From contig CANQGN010000054.1 in the NCBI GenBank assembly GCA_947623215.1, positions 1 to 8,949 of the forward strand: a stretch of 8,949 bases of DNA. The letters are read 5' to 3'. The notes beneath the pieces are model-generated. The model saw only the letters and a program-made list of their open reading frames with translations. It had not been told where the DNA came from and searched no databases. A program made the position numbers and the translations under genes. The DNA is from an uncultured Clostridia bacterium. Lineage in GTDB: Bacteria; Bacillota; Clostridia; Oscillospirales; Acutalibacteraceae. This document shows positions 1 to 6,929 of the stretch, piece after piece; the first letter of the stretch is position 1; every line of letters begins with the position of its first letter.

Positions 1-476
1 AAATAGGCCGGTCGGCCGCAAAACTGCCCGGCGGGCAGGTCGCCCGAAAACTGCGCCACCCGCAGCCCGCTCGTTTCGCTCCACACTTCATTCGCCGTGC
101 TAAACACCGTTTGCCGGGGCAGCGGCGCGGGGTCTCTCCCGAGCTGCCCGCAAAAAGCGTGGTAAAACGACCAGCCCTCCCCCGGCAGCTCGTCTTGCTG
201 CAAAACGGCAACCCGCATTAGCCCCAGCGCGGGGGCGGGGGGCTGGCCGTTCCATGCGGGGGCGGCGTAAAAGAAGCGCGCGCTGCCGCCCGGCGCGGTT
301 TCCACGCTCGTCGCGGGATGAGCGGCGTCATACACCGGCAGCCACAAATCCTCCCAAACGCCGGCCGCCCGCAGCGCGGCAATGGCGTCTGCCGGGGTCT
401 GCTCCTCTGCCAGCACGGGGGAAGCCAGCAGCAAACAGCCGCACAGCAGCCCCGCGAATATGTTTCTTATCTTCAT
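1..476 (-). CDS. Secreted protein of unknown function (C-terminus off left edge)
   Basis: An open frame starts at the ATG at 476 and runs leftward off the window with no stop, giving 158 complete codons. A GAGGAGG ribosome-binding site (484-490) lies 7 bases upstream of the ATG. The N-terminus is a typical Sec signal peptide: basic start (MKIRN), a hydrophobic core at about residues 6-19, and a likely signal peptidase I site after PVLA (residue 23), followed by acidic EEQ. No lipobox fits, so it is probably released or wall-associated rather than a lipoprotein. The visible mature part has two cysteines (HAFCGQ, QFCGRP) and many Trp, Pro and Ala residues; I recognise no family. It is divergent from the phosphohexomutase gene. 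Its own promoter appears to lie at 524-554 and contains a homopolymer. The frame and signal peptide are seen directly; secretion is inference. Confidence 0.82.
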   Translation of the reverse strand, partial: MKIRNIFAGLLCGCLLLASPVLAEEQTPADAIAALRAAGVWEDLWLPVYDAAHPATSVETAPGGSARFFYAAPAWNGQPPAPALGLMRVAVLQQDELPGEGWSFYHAFCGQLGRDPAPLPRQTVFSTANEVWSETSGLRVAQFSGDLPAGQFCGRPAY

Positions 477-523
477 GGTCGTTCCTCCTCTCTGCTGCCA
501 CAAAGATTTTTTCCGTCACTAAC

Positions 524-554
524 AGTCTATCACCCCCCCCCCGAAAAATGTCAA
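524..554 (-). promoter_or_regulatory. Putative sigma-A promoter with a G10 tract in its spacer, driving the secreted-protein gene
   Basis: On the minus strand a perfect -35 TTGACA (554-549) is followed by a 19-base spacer containing ten consecutive G (542-533) and then a fair -10 TAGACT (529-524, four of six consensus matches). Predicted transcription would begin about 40 bases before the ATG at 476. The 19-base spacer is longer than the 17-base optimum, and loss of one or two G would bring it to 18 or 17. Homopolymers placed this way are known phase-variation switches in other bacteria, for example Neisseria porA and opc. Activity here is inferred. Confidence 0.5.
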
Positions 555-592
555 GCAATTTGGCGGAATTTGCCTATTTTTGTGCAAATTGC
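555..592. repeat. Inverted AATTTGC / GCAAATT repeats in the divergent intergenic region
   Basis: GCAATTTG (555-562) is the exact reverse complement of CAAATTGC (585-592), and nested between them AATTTGC (567-573) is the reverse complement of GCAAATT (584-590) across a 10-base AT-rich spacer. A further CAATTG occurs at 625-630. The repeats sit just upstream of the leftward -35 and upstream of the rightward promoter, where an operator serving both genes could lie. No regulator is encoded nearby, and short AT-rich repeats can arise by chance. Confidence 0.3.
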
Positions 593-627
593 CGATTTTT
601 CCCCCGCTTTCTTCGGCGGGTTGGCAA

Positions 628-656
628 TTGACACCGCCCTGGCTTTATGGTAAAAT
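628..656 (+). promoter_or_regulatory. Strong sigma-A promoter for the phosphohexomutase gene
   Basis: A perfect -35 TTGACA (628-633) and a near-consensus -10 TAAAAT (651-656) are separated by exactly 17 bases. A TG dinucleotide one base upstream of the -10 (648-649) gives an extended -10. Transcription would start near 663, leaving a leader of about 65 bases before the ATG at 728. An AAGGAGGG ribosome-binding site lies at 710-717. This is the clearest promoter in the window and suggests steady, strong expression. Confidence 0.85.
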
Positions 657-727
657 AAGGGAGATTCCTTTCGGCCGCCGGGTCGAAGGTTGATTTTTAC
701 CAATGATTTAAGGAGGGCGTTTCCCCA

Positions 728-2443
728 ATGGAGATTCAAACCCTGTATCGCGAATGGCTGCAAAACGCCACGGAAGACGAAGATTTACGGCCGGAGCTGG
801 AAGCCATTGCCGGGCAGGAAGACGAAATTTACGACCGCTTTTACCGCGAGCTGGAATTCGGCACCGCCGGGCTGCGGGGGGTGCTGGGCGCCGGTACCAA
901 CCGCATGAATATTTACACCGTGCGCAAGGCCACCCAGGGGTTGGCCGCCTTTTTGCTGCAAAAGGGCGGGCGGGCGGCCGCCATTGCGTACGACAGCCGC
1001 ATAAAATCCGCGCTCTTTGCGCGCGAGGCGGCGCGGGTGCTGGCCGCCAACGGCATTACCGTGCATTTGTACGACGAGCTCATGCCCACCCCCATGCTCT
1101 CTTACGCCGTGCGGGAGCTGGGATGCGACGCCGGCATTGTGATTACCGCCAGCCACAACCCCGCCAAATACAACGGCTACAAGGCCTACGGGGCAGACGG
1201 CTGCCAGCTGAGCGTAGAAAACAGCGCCGCCGTGCTGCGTGAAGTAGACAAAGTGCCGATGTTTGGCGGGCCGAAGCTGATGGATTACGAGGGGGCGCGG
1301 GCGCAGGGGCTCATACGCTCCATTGAACCGGCGGTGATAGAGCGCTACCTTGACCGGGTAGCCTCTTACGCCATAGAACCGGTGAAGAGCGATTTGCGGG
1401 TGATTTACACCCCCCTAAACGGCACCGGCAACAAACCGGTGCGGGCCATTTTGCAGCGCATTGGCGTGAAGCACCTGACGGTAGTGCCGGAGCAGGAGCT
1501 GCCGGACGGGAACTTTCCCACCGCGCCCTACCCCAACCCCGAAATTCGCGAGGCCTTTAACTGTGCGCTGGCGCTCGCCCGCCGCCAACCGGCGGATTTG
1601 CTGCTGGCTACCGACCCGGACGCCGACCGCGTGGGCATTGCCCTGCCGAGCGGCGACGACTACGTACTCATGACCGGCAACGAGGTAGGGGCGCTGCTGC
1701 TCAACTACATTCTCTCTCGCCGGGCGGCGAACGGCCGCCTGCCCGAGCGCCCGGTGGCGGTAAAAACCATTGTTTCTACCCCGCTGGCAGACAAAATTGC
1801 CGCCAAATACGGCTGTGAATTACGCAACGTGCTTACCGGCTTTAAATACATTGGCGAGCAGGTGGGTTTGTTAGAGCAGGCGGGCGAAGAAGACCGCTTT
1901 GTGTTTGGGTTTGAAGAAAGCTACGGCTACACCGCCGGCAGCTATGTAAGAGATAAAGACGCCGTGATTGCCTCCATGCTCATTTGCGAAATGACCGCCT
2001 ACTACCTCTCGCAGGGGCAAACCCTCTTAGAGGTGTTGCAGTCGCTCTATGCCGAGCACGGCATCTTTTGCTGCTCGCAGCACAGCTTTACCTTTGAAGG
2101 GGCGGCGGGTATGGAGATGATGGCGAACATTATGCAGGGCCTGCGCGACGCCCCCCCGGCAGCGGTACAGGGAGAGGCCGTCACCGCCCGGTTAGACTAC
2201 AAAGCCCGCACTGAAACCGACCTTACCACCGGCGAGACAAAGCCCATTACCCTGCCGGTCTCTGACGTGCTGCTTTACCGGCTGGGCGACAAGGGCGACA
2301 CGCTGATTGTGCGCCCCTCCGGCACCGAACCCAAAATTAAGCTCTACATTACCGCCGTGGCCGCTGCCAAAGAGGCGGCGGAGCAAAAAGCGGCGGGGTG
2401 GCTGGCGGAATTCACCCAAAAATTTGAGGCCGCCAAGGGCTAA
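728..2443 (+). CDS. pgcA: Phosphoglucomutase/phosphomannomutase (alpha-D-phosphohexomutase superfamily)
   Basis: This 571-residue cytosolic enzyme should interconvert hexose 1-phosphates and 6-phosphates, chiefly glucose, feeding UDP-glucose, glycogen, wall polymer and capsule synthesis. All four superfamily signatures are present in order: the phosphoserine loop TASHNP with catalytic Ser142; the Mg2+ loop DPDADR at 296-301; the sugar-specificity loop GFEESYG at 394-400; and the phosphate-binding loop RPSGTEP at 529-535. Length is typical of the bacterial PgcA-type branch. The N-terminal EFGTAGLRG and NRMN segments are also typical of that branch. The ATG at 728 is set by AAGGAGGG at 710-717. 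The gene is a single-gene unit between its own promoter and a hairpin terminator. The choice between glucose and mannose as main substrate, and hence the symbol, rests on similarity to PgcA-type proteins and is less certain than the family. Confidence 0.95.
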   Translation: MEIQTLYREWLQNATEDEDLRPELEAIAGQEDEIYDRFYRELEFGTAGLRGVLGAGTNRMNIYTVRKATQGLAAFLLQKGGRAAAIAYDSRIKSALFAREAARVLAANGITVHLYDELMPTPMLSYAVRELGCDAGIVITASHNPAKYNGYKAYGADGCQLSVENSAAVLREVDKVPMFGGPKLMDYEGARAQGLIRSIEPAVIERYLDRVASYAIEPVKSDLRVIYTPLNGTGNKPVRAILQRIGVKHLTVVPEQELPDGNFPTAPYPNPEIREAFNCALALARRQPADLLLATDPDADRVGIALPSGDDYVLMTGNEVGALLLNYILSRRAANGRLPERPVAVKTIVSTPLADKIAAKYGCELRNVLTGFKYIGEQVGLLEQAGEEDRFVFGFEESYGYTAGSYVRDKDAVIASMLICEMTAYYLSQGQTLLEVLQSLYAEHGIFCCSQHSFTFEGAAGMEMMANIMQGLRDAPPAAVQGEAVTARLDYKARTETDLTTGETKPITLPVSDVLLYRLGDKGDTLIVRPSGTEPKIKLYITAVAAAKEAAEQKAAGWLAEFTQKFEAAKG

Positions 2444-2453
2444 ACGCCACCTC

Positions 2454-2519
2454 AAAAAAGACAAAAAAATCGACCGGAACGCCCCCGCAGTTGAACCCGG
2501 GGCGCGTTCCGGCCTTTTT
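2454..2519. terminator. Bidirectional intrinsic terminator between the convergent mutase gene and phage-head cassette
   Basis: CCGGAACGC (2474-2482) pairs perfectly with GCGTTCCGG (2504-2512), and the stem can extend through C-G pairs with one bulge. On the plus strand it is followed by T5 (2515-2519), ending the mutase transcript. On the minus strand it is followed after four bases by T7 (2469-2463) and then by T6 (2459-2454), ending the leftward transcript, whose last stop codon is at 2544-2546. Confidence 0.9.
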
Positions 2520-2543
2520 ATATTCAACGATTACACAAGAGAG

Positions 2544-2996
2544 CTACACCGTAGAAGTCTTACGCAAATCCAAATAAGCGTGCAGCGTAAAAGCCCCCGC
2601 GTCGCGCTGGTAGCGCAGGTCGCCGCAGCCCGCCCCCACCACCGGCACGTTGGTCTCAAAGTCGAGTAACGAGCGGCTGACGCGGTTAAAAATGGTATAG
2701 CAGAGCAGCCCGTCGCCCGTTTGGGGCACGTGCACGTCAAACCGCAGCCGCAGGGTAAACAGGTGGTTGTAGAGCAACTTGGGCGGCTCGTCCGCCTGCT
2801 GCGGCTCGGCATATACCGGCTCCACGTCTTTTTCCTCCAGCCGGTCTACCCCCAGCGCCACCGTGGGGCGCACCAGCGGCGAGGCCTTCGCCCCGCCGGG
2901 AAAAGCGGTTACCACGTGCAAATCGGCAAATTCCGGCCGGGTGGAAAGCAACAGCTGCAAATTACGCAGCAGCTCGTCTACCTCTATCATATCCAT
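2544..2996 (-). CDS. Putative phage tail-terminator/neck protein (last gene of the head cassette)
   Basis: A 150-residue protein that I assign mainly by position: third small gene after the major capsid protein, where tailed phages of the HK97/SPP1 type encode the tail-terminator or head-tail joining proteins. The sequence has an N-terminal helix (IEVDELLRNLQLLLST), then a beta-rich body (HVVTAFPGG, RPTVALGVDRLEEKDVEP, LRLRFDVHVP, TLHAYLDL), which resembles tail-completion proteins. No enzyme motif is visible. The ATG at 2996 shares one base with the upstream stop (TAATG) and has AGAGGAGG at 3001-3008; an ATG two codons later at 2990 has better spacing (10 rather than 4 bases) and could be the true start. 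A frame extending upstream to 3032 has no support. Normally the major tail tube gene follows; here only the terminator follows. Confidence 0.6.
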   Translation of the reverse strand: MDMIEVDELLRNLQLLLSTRPEFADLHVVTAFPGGAKASPLVRPTVALGVDRLEEKDVEPVYAEPQQADEPPKLLYNHLFTLRLRFDVHVPQTGDGLLCYTIFNRVSRSLLDFETNVPVVGAGCGDLRYQRDAGAFTLHAYLDLRKTSTV

Positions 2997-3346
2997 TAGG
3001 CCTCCTCTACCAGCGCGCGCAGCACCGCCCACATATACACCGTTTGGTCGGCCAGCCGCACCGACTCGGCGTGCGAAAGGTAAAAGCGCTGCTCCCCCAT
3101 TTTAAGCACCGCGCCGGTCGGCAGGGCGGTCATGTCTACCGCCGCCGGGCCCACGTAAAGATAGTAAGACGCGTCTGCATAGCCAATGCGGGTGCGCGTA
3201 CCCTCCAAATACATTTTGTTTTTATAGCGCAGCGGCTGCACAAAGGCCCGGTAGGGCGGGGCAAAGCGCACCCCGTCCGCCGCCAGCGCAACCTCGCAGC
3301 CGTACCGCTCTATAAAGCGTTCCAGTTCTTTGGTGGCAATCAGCAA
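2996..3346 (-). CDS. Putative phage head-closure (stopper-like) protein
   Basis: A 116-residue protein between the adaptor-like and tail-terminator-like genes, the slot of the head-closure or stopper protein that plugs the portal channel after packaging. It opens with a short helix (residues 4-14) and then consists largely of predicted beta strands (RAFVQPLRY, TRIGYADASYYLYVGP, VLKMGEQRFYLSHAESV), consistent with the small beta-barrels of that class, and ends in a helix. The start is a TTG at 3346 that overlaps the end of the upstream gene by 7 bases, with AAGGGG and GAGGTG just upstream; the next in-frame ATG is about 45 codons in and would remove a third of the protein. The stop TAA overlaps the next ATG. 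Family assignment rests on order and fold impression, not on a diagnostic motif. Confidence 0.65.
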   Translation of the reverse strand: MLIATKELERFIERYGCEVALAADGVRFAPPYRAFVQPLRYKNKMYLEGTRTRIGYADASYYLYVGPAAVDMTALPTGAVLKMGEQRFYLSHAESVRLADQTVYMWAVLRALVEEA

Positions 3347-3714
3347 GGCCCCTTCACCTCCAAAAAGGCAAAGTCGTCTTCACACAGCAGGTGGGCAACC
3401 GACCGCATGGCTTCCTCCAGCAGGGCGCGGGCGGCGGCTATGCGCCGGTCGGTGTGGTCGGTCACTTTTACGTCCCCCGCCGCAAAGGTGGCGGCGCCTT
3501 CTTCCAGCGCGGTGCGCATCACGTAGCGGTAATAGGCCGCCGCCCCCGCCGCATGGCAGAGCGTATCCTGCTCCGCCGCCAAATCCACCTGCGGCGCCAG
3601 CCGACGGGTAAGGGCGGCCGCCGCCGCGCGGCAAAGGGGCAGGTAGCGCCGCCCCTCGCTTTCTGAAAGGCCGGTCAGTCGGCAAAAAACGGCCAAAACC
3701 AGCAGCAAATCCAT
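3340..3714 (-). CDS. Phage head-tail connector (adaptor, gp6-like)
   Basis: A 124-residue, mostly helical protein directly after the major capsid gene, matching the size, position and pattern of gp6/gp15-type adaptors that bind the underside of the portal as a ring. Visible hallmarks are an N-terminal helix with an acidic LSESEG turn, a middle AAAYYRYVM helix, the short AAGDVKVTD loop (about residues 78-86) and a C-terminal helical hairpin ending in DDFAFLEV. An AAAGGAGG ribosome-binding site lies about 7 bases before the ATG at 3714. It ends inside the next gene (7-base overlap), implying translational coupling. The role as adaptor is known for the family; membership is inferred from these features and from synteny. 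Confidence 0.75.
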   Translation of the reverse strand: MDLLLVLAVFCRLTGLSESEGRRYLPLCRAAAAALTRRLAPQVDLAAEQDTLCHAAGAAAYYRYVMRTALEEGAATFAAGDVKVTDHTDRRIAAARALLEEAMRSVAHLLCEDDFAFLEVKGPC

Positions 3715-3738
3715 GCCGCGGCCTCCTTTCTACCTGCG

Positions 3739-4728
3739 TTAGGCGCTCAGCGCGACCTTGCGCACCGCCTCGGGAAAGACCACCGAAAACCCGGCGATGG
3801 TGGTAATGGCCGCCCGCTCTAACTGGCGGTCAATCAGCCGGTCGTAGTCTACCGTTACGTCTTGCGCTACCACCATTTCAAGGGCAAAGTTGCGGTCGAA
3901 GCCCAGCATGTTGCCGGCTTCCAGCGCGTCGCTGCGCAGCATACGCGCCCCCAGCGGGGTGCTCAGCTGCCCGGTACCGGCAAAGTTAATGCCGGTGGCG
4001 GGGTCGGCAAACTGGCTTAAGGCCAGCATGGATTTCAGCATATCCGGCGCCGCAATCATCACGTTCAGCCGGTAGGGGTCAAGCTCGCTCCACAAATTGA
4101 TAAAATCGTTATAAGCGAGCGCCTTGCCGGTGCCGGCAACCGCCGTCGCCTTGGCCGCCAGCGCCTTTACGGCGTCGGCAAACTGCTGGCGGGCAATGTG
4201 CGCCCCAATTTGCTTTAAGGTCACGGCAAACAAATCCAGCCGCTGAAATTTCAGCGCTTCGTAAGAGGCCACCAGCATACGCCCCCGCTTTTTGAGCTCT
4301 ACCAGCTCGTCGCGAATGCTCACGGCAGTCTCGGCAATGGCGGCGCCCTCTTCTACCTCTTGCAGCTCTTTGGCCGCGTCGTCCATATTGCTTACAATGC
4401 TGCGGTAGTCCATGCTCTCTATATGGGTGGTGGTGGCCACAATGTCCGGCAGCAGGTTTTCGGCCTCCATGCCGGTGGCTACCGCCCGCGAAATAAATTC
4501 CGGAAAAAGCGCGGCGGCGCTGGAGGTGGAGAAAAACTTGGCCAGCACGTCTGAATGCGGCCCGGCCACCTTAATGTCAAACCGCTTTAACTGGCGCTGG
4601 TAGGCGTCCAGCCCCTCCAGCGGGGTGTCGCGGTAATTTTCAGACGGGTCGAGCGATTCCAGCGCGGCGGTAATGCCGCCCGGGGTGTGATACATGCCTT
4701 TTTCCAGCGTAATGCTCTCGTATCCCAT
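3739..4728 (-). CDS. Phage major capsid protein (HK97-fold type)
   Basis: A 329-residue protein placed immediately after the protease/scaffold gene and before the connector genes, the invariant position of the shell protein. It shows an N-terminal arm (to about residue 45), a long central helix region (about 105-180: DDAAKELQEVEEGAAIAETAVSI-type heptads, then AVKALAAKAT), the IAAPDML/FADPATG loop region and a C-terminal beta segment typical of P- and A-domains. There is no long N-terminal delta domain, so assembly help probably comes from the tail of the preceding protease. The ATG at 4728 is preceded by an in-frame stop, so it is firm, but the nearest purine-rich site (AAAGGA) is about 14 bases away, an unusually poor ribosome-binding site for what should be the most abundant phage protein. 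The frame is fully intact. Confidence 0.9.
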   Translation of the reverse strand: MGYESITLEKGMYHTPGGITAALESLDPSENYRDTPLEGLDAYQRQLKRFDIKVAGPHSDVLAKFFSTSSAAALFPEFISRAVATGMEAENLLPDIVATTTHIESMDYRSIVSNMDDAAKELQEVEEGAAIAETAVSIRDELVELKKRGRMLVASYEALKFQRLDLFAVTLKQIGAHIARQQFADAVKALAAKATAVAGTGKALAYNDFINLWSELDPYRLNVMIAAPDMLKSMLALSQFADPATGINFAGTGQLSTPLGARMLRSDALEAGNMLGFDRNFALEMVVAQDVTVDYDRLIDRQLERAAITTIAGFSVVFPEAVRKVALSA

Positions 4729-4759
4729 TGTTTTTCACACAGTCCTTTCTTGCGATTGG

Positions 4760-5746
4760 TTAAATTTGAAACGCGGCGGTCGCGCCGGGACAGCGCTCCG
4801 CGGCGGGGGCAAACTGCGCGGGGAGGGGCAGGGCGGCGTCCAGCTTGCGGGTAAAGGCCTCTTTGGCCTCGCGCAGCTCGTCGTCGTTTAGCGCCGAGAG
4901 CATTTTTTGCAGCAGCTCCCGCTGCCACTCCGGCTGGGCCAGCCCCCCTAAGCGCAGCGCCTCTTTCATCGCCTCTTCACGGTAGCGGTTCGCCGCCCCC
5001 GCCGCTTCTTCCAATTGTTGCAGCCGCTCGCGCAGCGCCTCCGCCTGCCCGGCGGTCAAATGCACCGGGCCCGTGCCCGAGAGGCTTTTGGTTACTTCTT
5101 CCCATTCCACGGCTTTTTCTCCTTTCGTTTGGCAAAGTGATTTAACCACCCCGGCCCCCGGCTGCGCCGGAACGGCCACAAAGCTCCACTCGTAGGCGTC
5201 GGTAGGGTGGCAAAGCAGGTGGTGGCAGAGGGTTTTGCTGCCGTTCGTGCCGTAAACCCGCCCTTTCTCGTGCGGGCAGCCGCCCTGCCGTACCTCTGCC
5301 CCGCATACCGAGCAGAGCACCTGCCCCACCCGGCAGCCTACGCTCACCTCTTTTTTAATGCCGGCGTCTATTTCGGCAATGAGCGACCGGTTTTTCTCTG
5401 TTACCGGCATATAGGCCCGCGCCTTTAGCCGGGCGTAGGGGTCGCCGGTGCGGGTGGTTTGGCCGGGCGGGCTTTCTACCGCGCAGGCAAAAATGCGGGC
5501 CACCTGGTCGCTGCCTTTCATAGAGTGGTCAAAAATGCCGGTTTTGCCCACGTACAGCCCCGCCATGGTTTGCAGCGCCTCCATGGTAAAGCGCTCGTAG
5601 TCGCGGTCTATCTCGTTGTCGCACAGCACCACCGAAAAGACAAACACCTCGTCGGCCGCAAGAGACCTGCGGGTAAAGCGGTTAATGGCGGCCAGCTCCT
5701 GTTCGTTCGGGCGGCCGCTTTCTTCTGCAATATATCCCTCTTTCAA
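4760..5746 (-). CDS. Phage prohead protease fused to a C-terminal scaffold-like domain
   Basis: A 328-residue protein in the protease slot between portal and capsid. Residues about 33-203 resemble the serine prohead proteases of HK97/XkdF type: a GIFDHS motif (likely catalytic His74), KEVSVGCRV (likely nucleophile Ser135) and DAYEWSFVAVPAQ (183-195, likely third catalytic position near Glu186). Between Ser135 and that segment sits a Cys/His-rich insert: C145-x2-C148, C157-P-H159, C174-H-H, C179-H, which looks able to bind zinc. Residues about 205-310 are rich in Glu, Ala, Leu and Arg and probably form coiled coil, as expected of a scaffold removed during maturation. The start is a TTG overlapping the portal stop as TTGA; AGGAGG at 5754-5759, 7 bases away, supports it strongly. 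Catalytic residue assignments are by pattern and should be treated as predictions. Confidence 0.88.
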   Translation of the reverse strand: MKEGYIAEESGRPNEQELAAINRFTRRSLAADEVFVFSVVLCDNEIDRDYERFTMEALQTMAGLYVGKTGIFDHSMKGSDQVARIFACAVESPPGQTTRTGDPYARLKARAYMPVTEKNRSLIAEIDAGIKKEVSVGCRVGQVLCSVCGAEVRQGGCPHEKGRVYGTNGSKTLCHHLLCHPTDAYEWSFVAVPAQPGAGVVKSLCQTKGEKAVEWEEVTKSLSGTGPVHLTAGQAEALRERLQQLEEAAGAANRYREEAMKEALRLGGLAQPEWQRELLQKMLSALNDDELREAKEAFTRKLDAALPLPAQFAPAAERCPGATAAFQI

Positions 5747-6918
5747 TCGCTCTCCTCCTTACTGGCAAGCTGGCGCTCCAGCAGGCGGGTGCGGGCGCGG
5801 GTGTAGGCGGCCTCTGCCTCGGCCGTTTCGTCTTGCAGGGTCATTTCGTTCCAAACCACCCGGCAGGCGGCGTCGCTGCCCCGCAGCCGCAGCCACAACC
5901 CGGTTACTTTTTCCAGCACCGGGGTGAGCAGCCGCCGGTAAGCCCACAGCTCGCTGGTTAGCGCGTCTGCCTGCTGCGACGACATGCGCTCGGTCGCGCT
6001 CCACGATAGCCCCAGCATAAAGGGCGGCAGACCGGTTTTGGCCACAATTTGCTCCAGCATTTGGCGCACCGGCACCTCGCTGTCCAGCACCTGATTATCG
6101 GCGCCAATTACCTTTACGTCTACGTCGCCCACCGCTACAAAGTCGCTTACGCTGCCGTCGCCGCCGGTGCGCATGGCCTTTTGCCATTCCCCCGCCATTT
6201 GGGTGGCCCGCTCGCGTGCAAAAGCCCGCTCGCCCGCCTCTTTGGCGGGGCGGTAAATCACGGCAAAGCGCACGTTGCCCACCCGCTCAAAGTTGACCCC
6301 CAGCGTGTGGTAAATTTTCAGCAAAATATCCGTTACAAAGGGCAGCCCCTTGAGCAGCGAGCGGCCGCACACCTCGCCCGGGCGGGGGTTCAGCGCGGTC
6401 AGGGTGAGCAGCTGCTGGTAGGGCGCGGGGCGGGGGGCGCCCCCTTCGTTTAGGCAAATGGTCGCCCGGCCGGTTGCCGGGTCCTGCTCTACCGAAAGGG
6501 CGCTAAGCGGCACGGTGTACAGCGCCGCCACCCCTCGGCGAGAGCGGGTGGGCACAATTTCGCCCACCGCGGTGCCGTACATAAGCAGCTGCTCTAATTG
6601 CTGCGATACAAAGGCGTCTAACCCCGCCGCGCTGCCCCCCACCGGCACGTGGGCGGCAAAATCGTCCAGCGCGGGCTGTAATACCGGGTCGCTGCACACC
6701 ACCCGAAAGCCGCCGGTGAGCGCCAAAATTTTGCCCACCGCCGCGTCTACAATGGGCACCGCCTCGCGAATGGCGTCGTACAGCGCGTTCTCCCCGCGCG
6801 CAAGCGGCAGGTAGCGCGAAAGCGCGGTAAAGGGGTGGCGCACCTGCCGGGTTTGGGGCGGGGGCAGCTGCTCGCCCGCCCCCGCCCGCTTGTTTTTTTG
6901 CTTTTGCAAACGTTTCAT
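5743..6918 (-). CDS. Phage portal protein
   Basis: A 391-residue protein forming, by family knowledge, the twelve-subunit ring at one capsid vertex through which DNA enters and leaves. Portal-like features are a basic N-terminus (MKRLQKQKNKR), the AVPIVDAAVGKILALTGGF region (wing/clip start), a central beta-rich part (about 125-185) and the most diagnostic part, TGLPPFMLGLSWSATERMSS (about 310-330) followed by a long stem helix with LTPVLEKVTGLWLRL. The start is the ATG at 6918, twelve bases after the terminase stop (6930-6932), with GGAGG five bases upstream; the same frame stays open upstream to 7131, but that part overlaps the terminase gene and has shadow-frame composition. The C-terminus overlaps the protease start by four bases. 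It belongs to the short portal class; exact subfamily is unclear. Confidence 0.92.
   Translation of the reverse strand: MKRLQKQKNKRAGAGEQLPPPQTRQVRHPFTALSRYLPLARGENALYDAIREAVPIVDAAVGKILALTGGFRVVCSDPVLQPALDDFAAHVPVGGSAAGLDAFVSQQLEQLLMYGTAVGEIVPTRSRRGVAALYTVPLSALSVEQDPATGRATICLNEGGAPRPAPYQQLLTLTALNPRPGEVCGRSLLKGLPFVTDILLKIYHTLGVNFERVGNVRFAVIYRPAKEAGERAFARERATQMAGEWQKAMRTGGDGSVSDFVAVGDVDVKVIGADNQVLDSEVPVRQMLEQIVAKTGLPPFMLGLSWSATERMSSQQADALTSELWAYRRLLTPVLEKVTGLWLRLRGSDAACRVVWNEMTLQDETAEAEAAYTRARTRLLERQLASKEESD
5744..5760 (-). promoter_or_regulatory. Ribosome-binding site fixing the TTG start of the protease
   Basis: AAGGAGGAGA (5760-5751) lies inside the 3' end of the portal gene, with its AGGAGG core seven bases before the TTG at 5746. 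The TTG shares bases with the portal stop (TTGA). This strong site is the main reason to accept a TTG start and suggests coupled translation of portal and protease. Confidence 0.8.
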
Positions 6919-6929
6919 CTTGTCCTCCC

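Noticed and set aside
603..620. Small hairpin CCCGC/GCGGG as a terminator for the intergenic region
   Set aside because: The stem is five pairs and no T-run follows it on either strand.
254..653. Plus-strand open frames over the secreted-protein gene and the divergent intergenic region
   Set aside because: They run through the signal-peptide gene and both promoters, have biased Arg/Pro/Ser composition and no ribosome-binding site.
754..1242. A 162-codon frame inside the phosphohexomutase gene
   Set aside because: It is Arg/Ala/Gly-rich and overlaps the region coding the phosphoserine loop; a shifted-frame artefact.
3044..3526. A 160-codon plus-strand frame across two neck genes
   Set aside because: It is antisense to two overlapping, well-supported genes and shows no family signal of its own.
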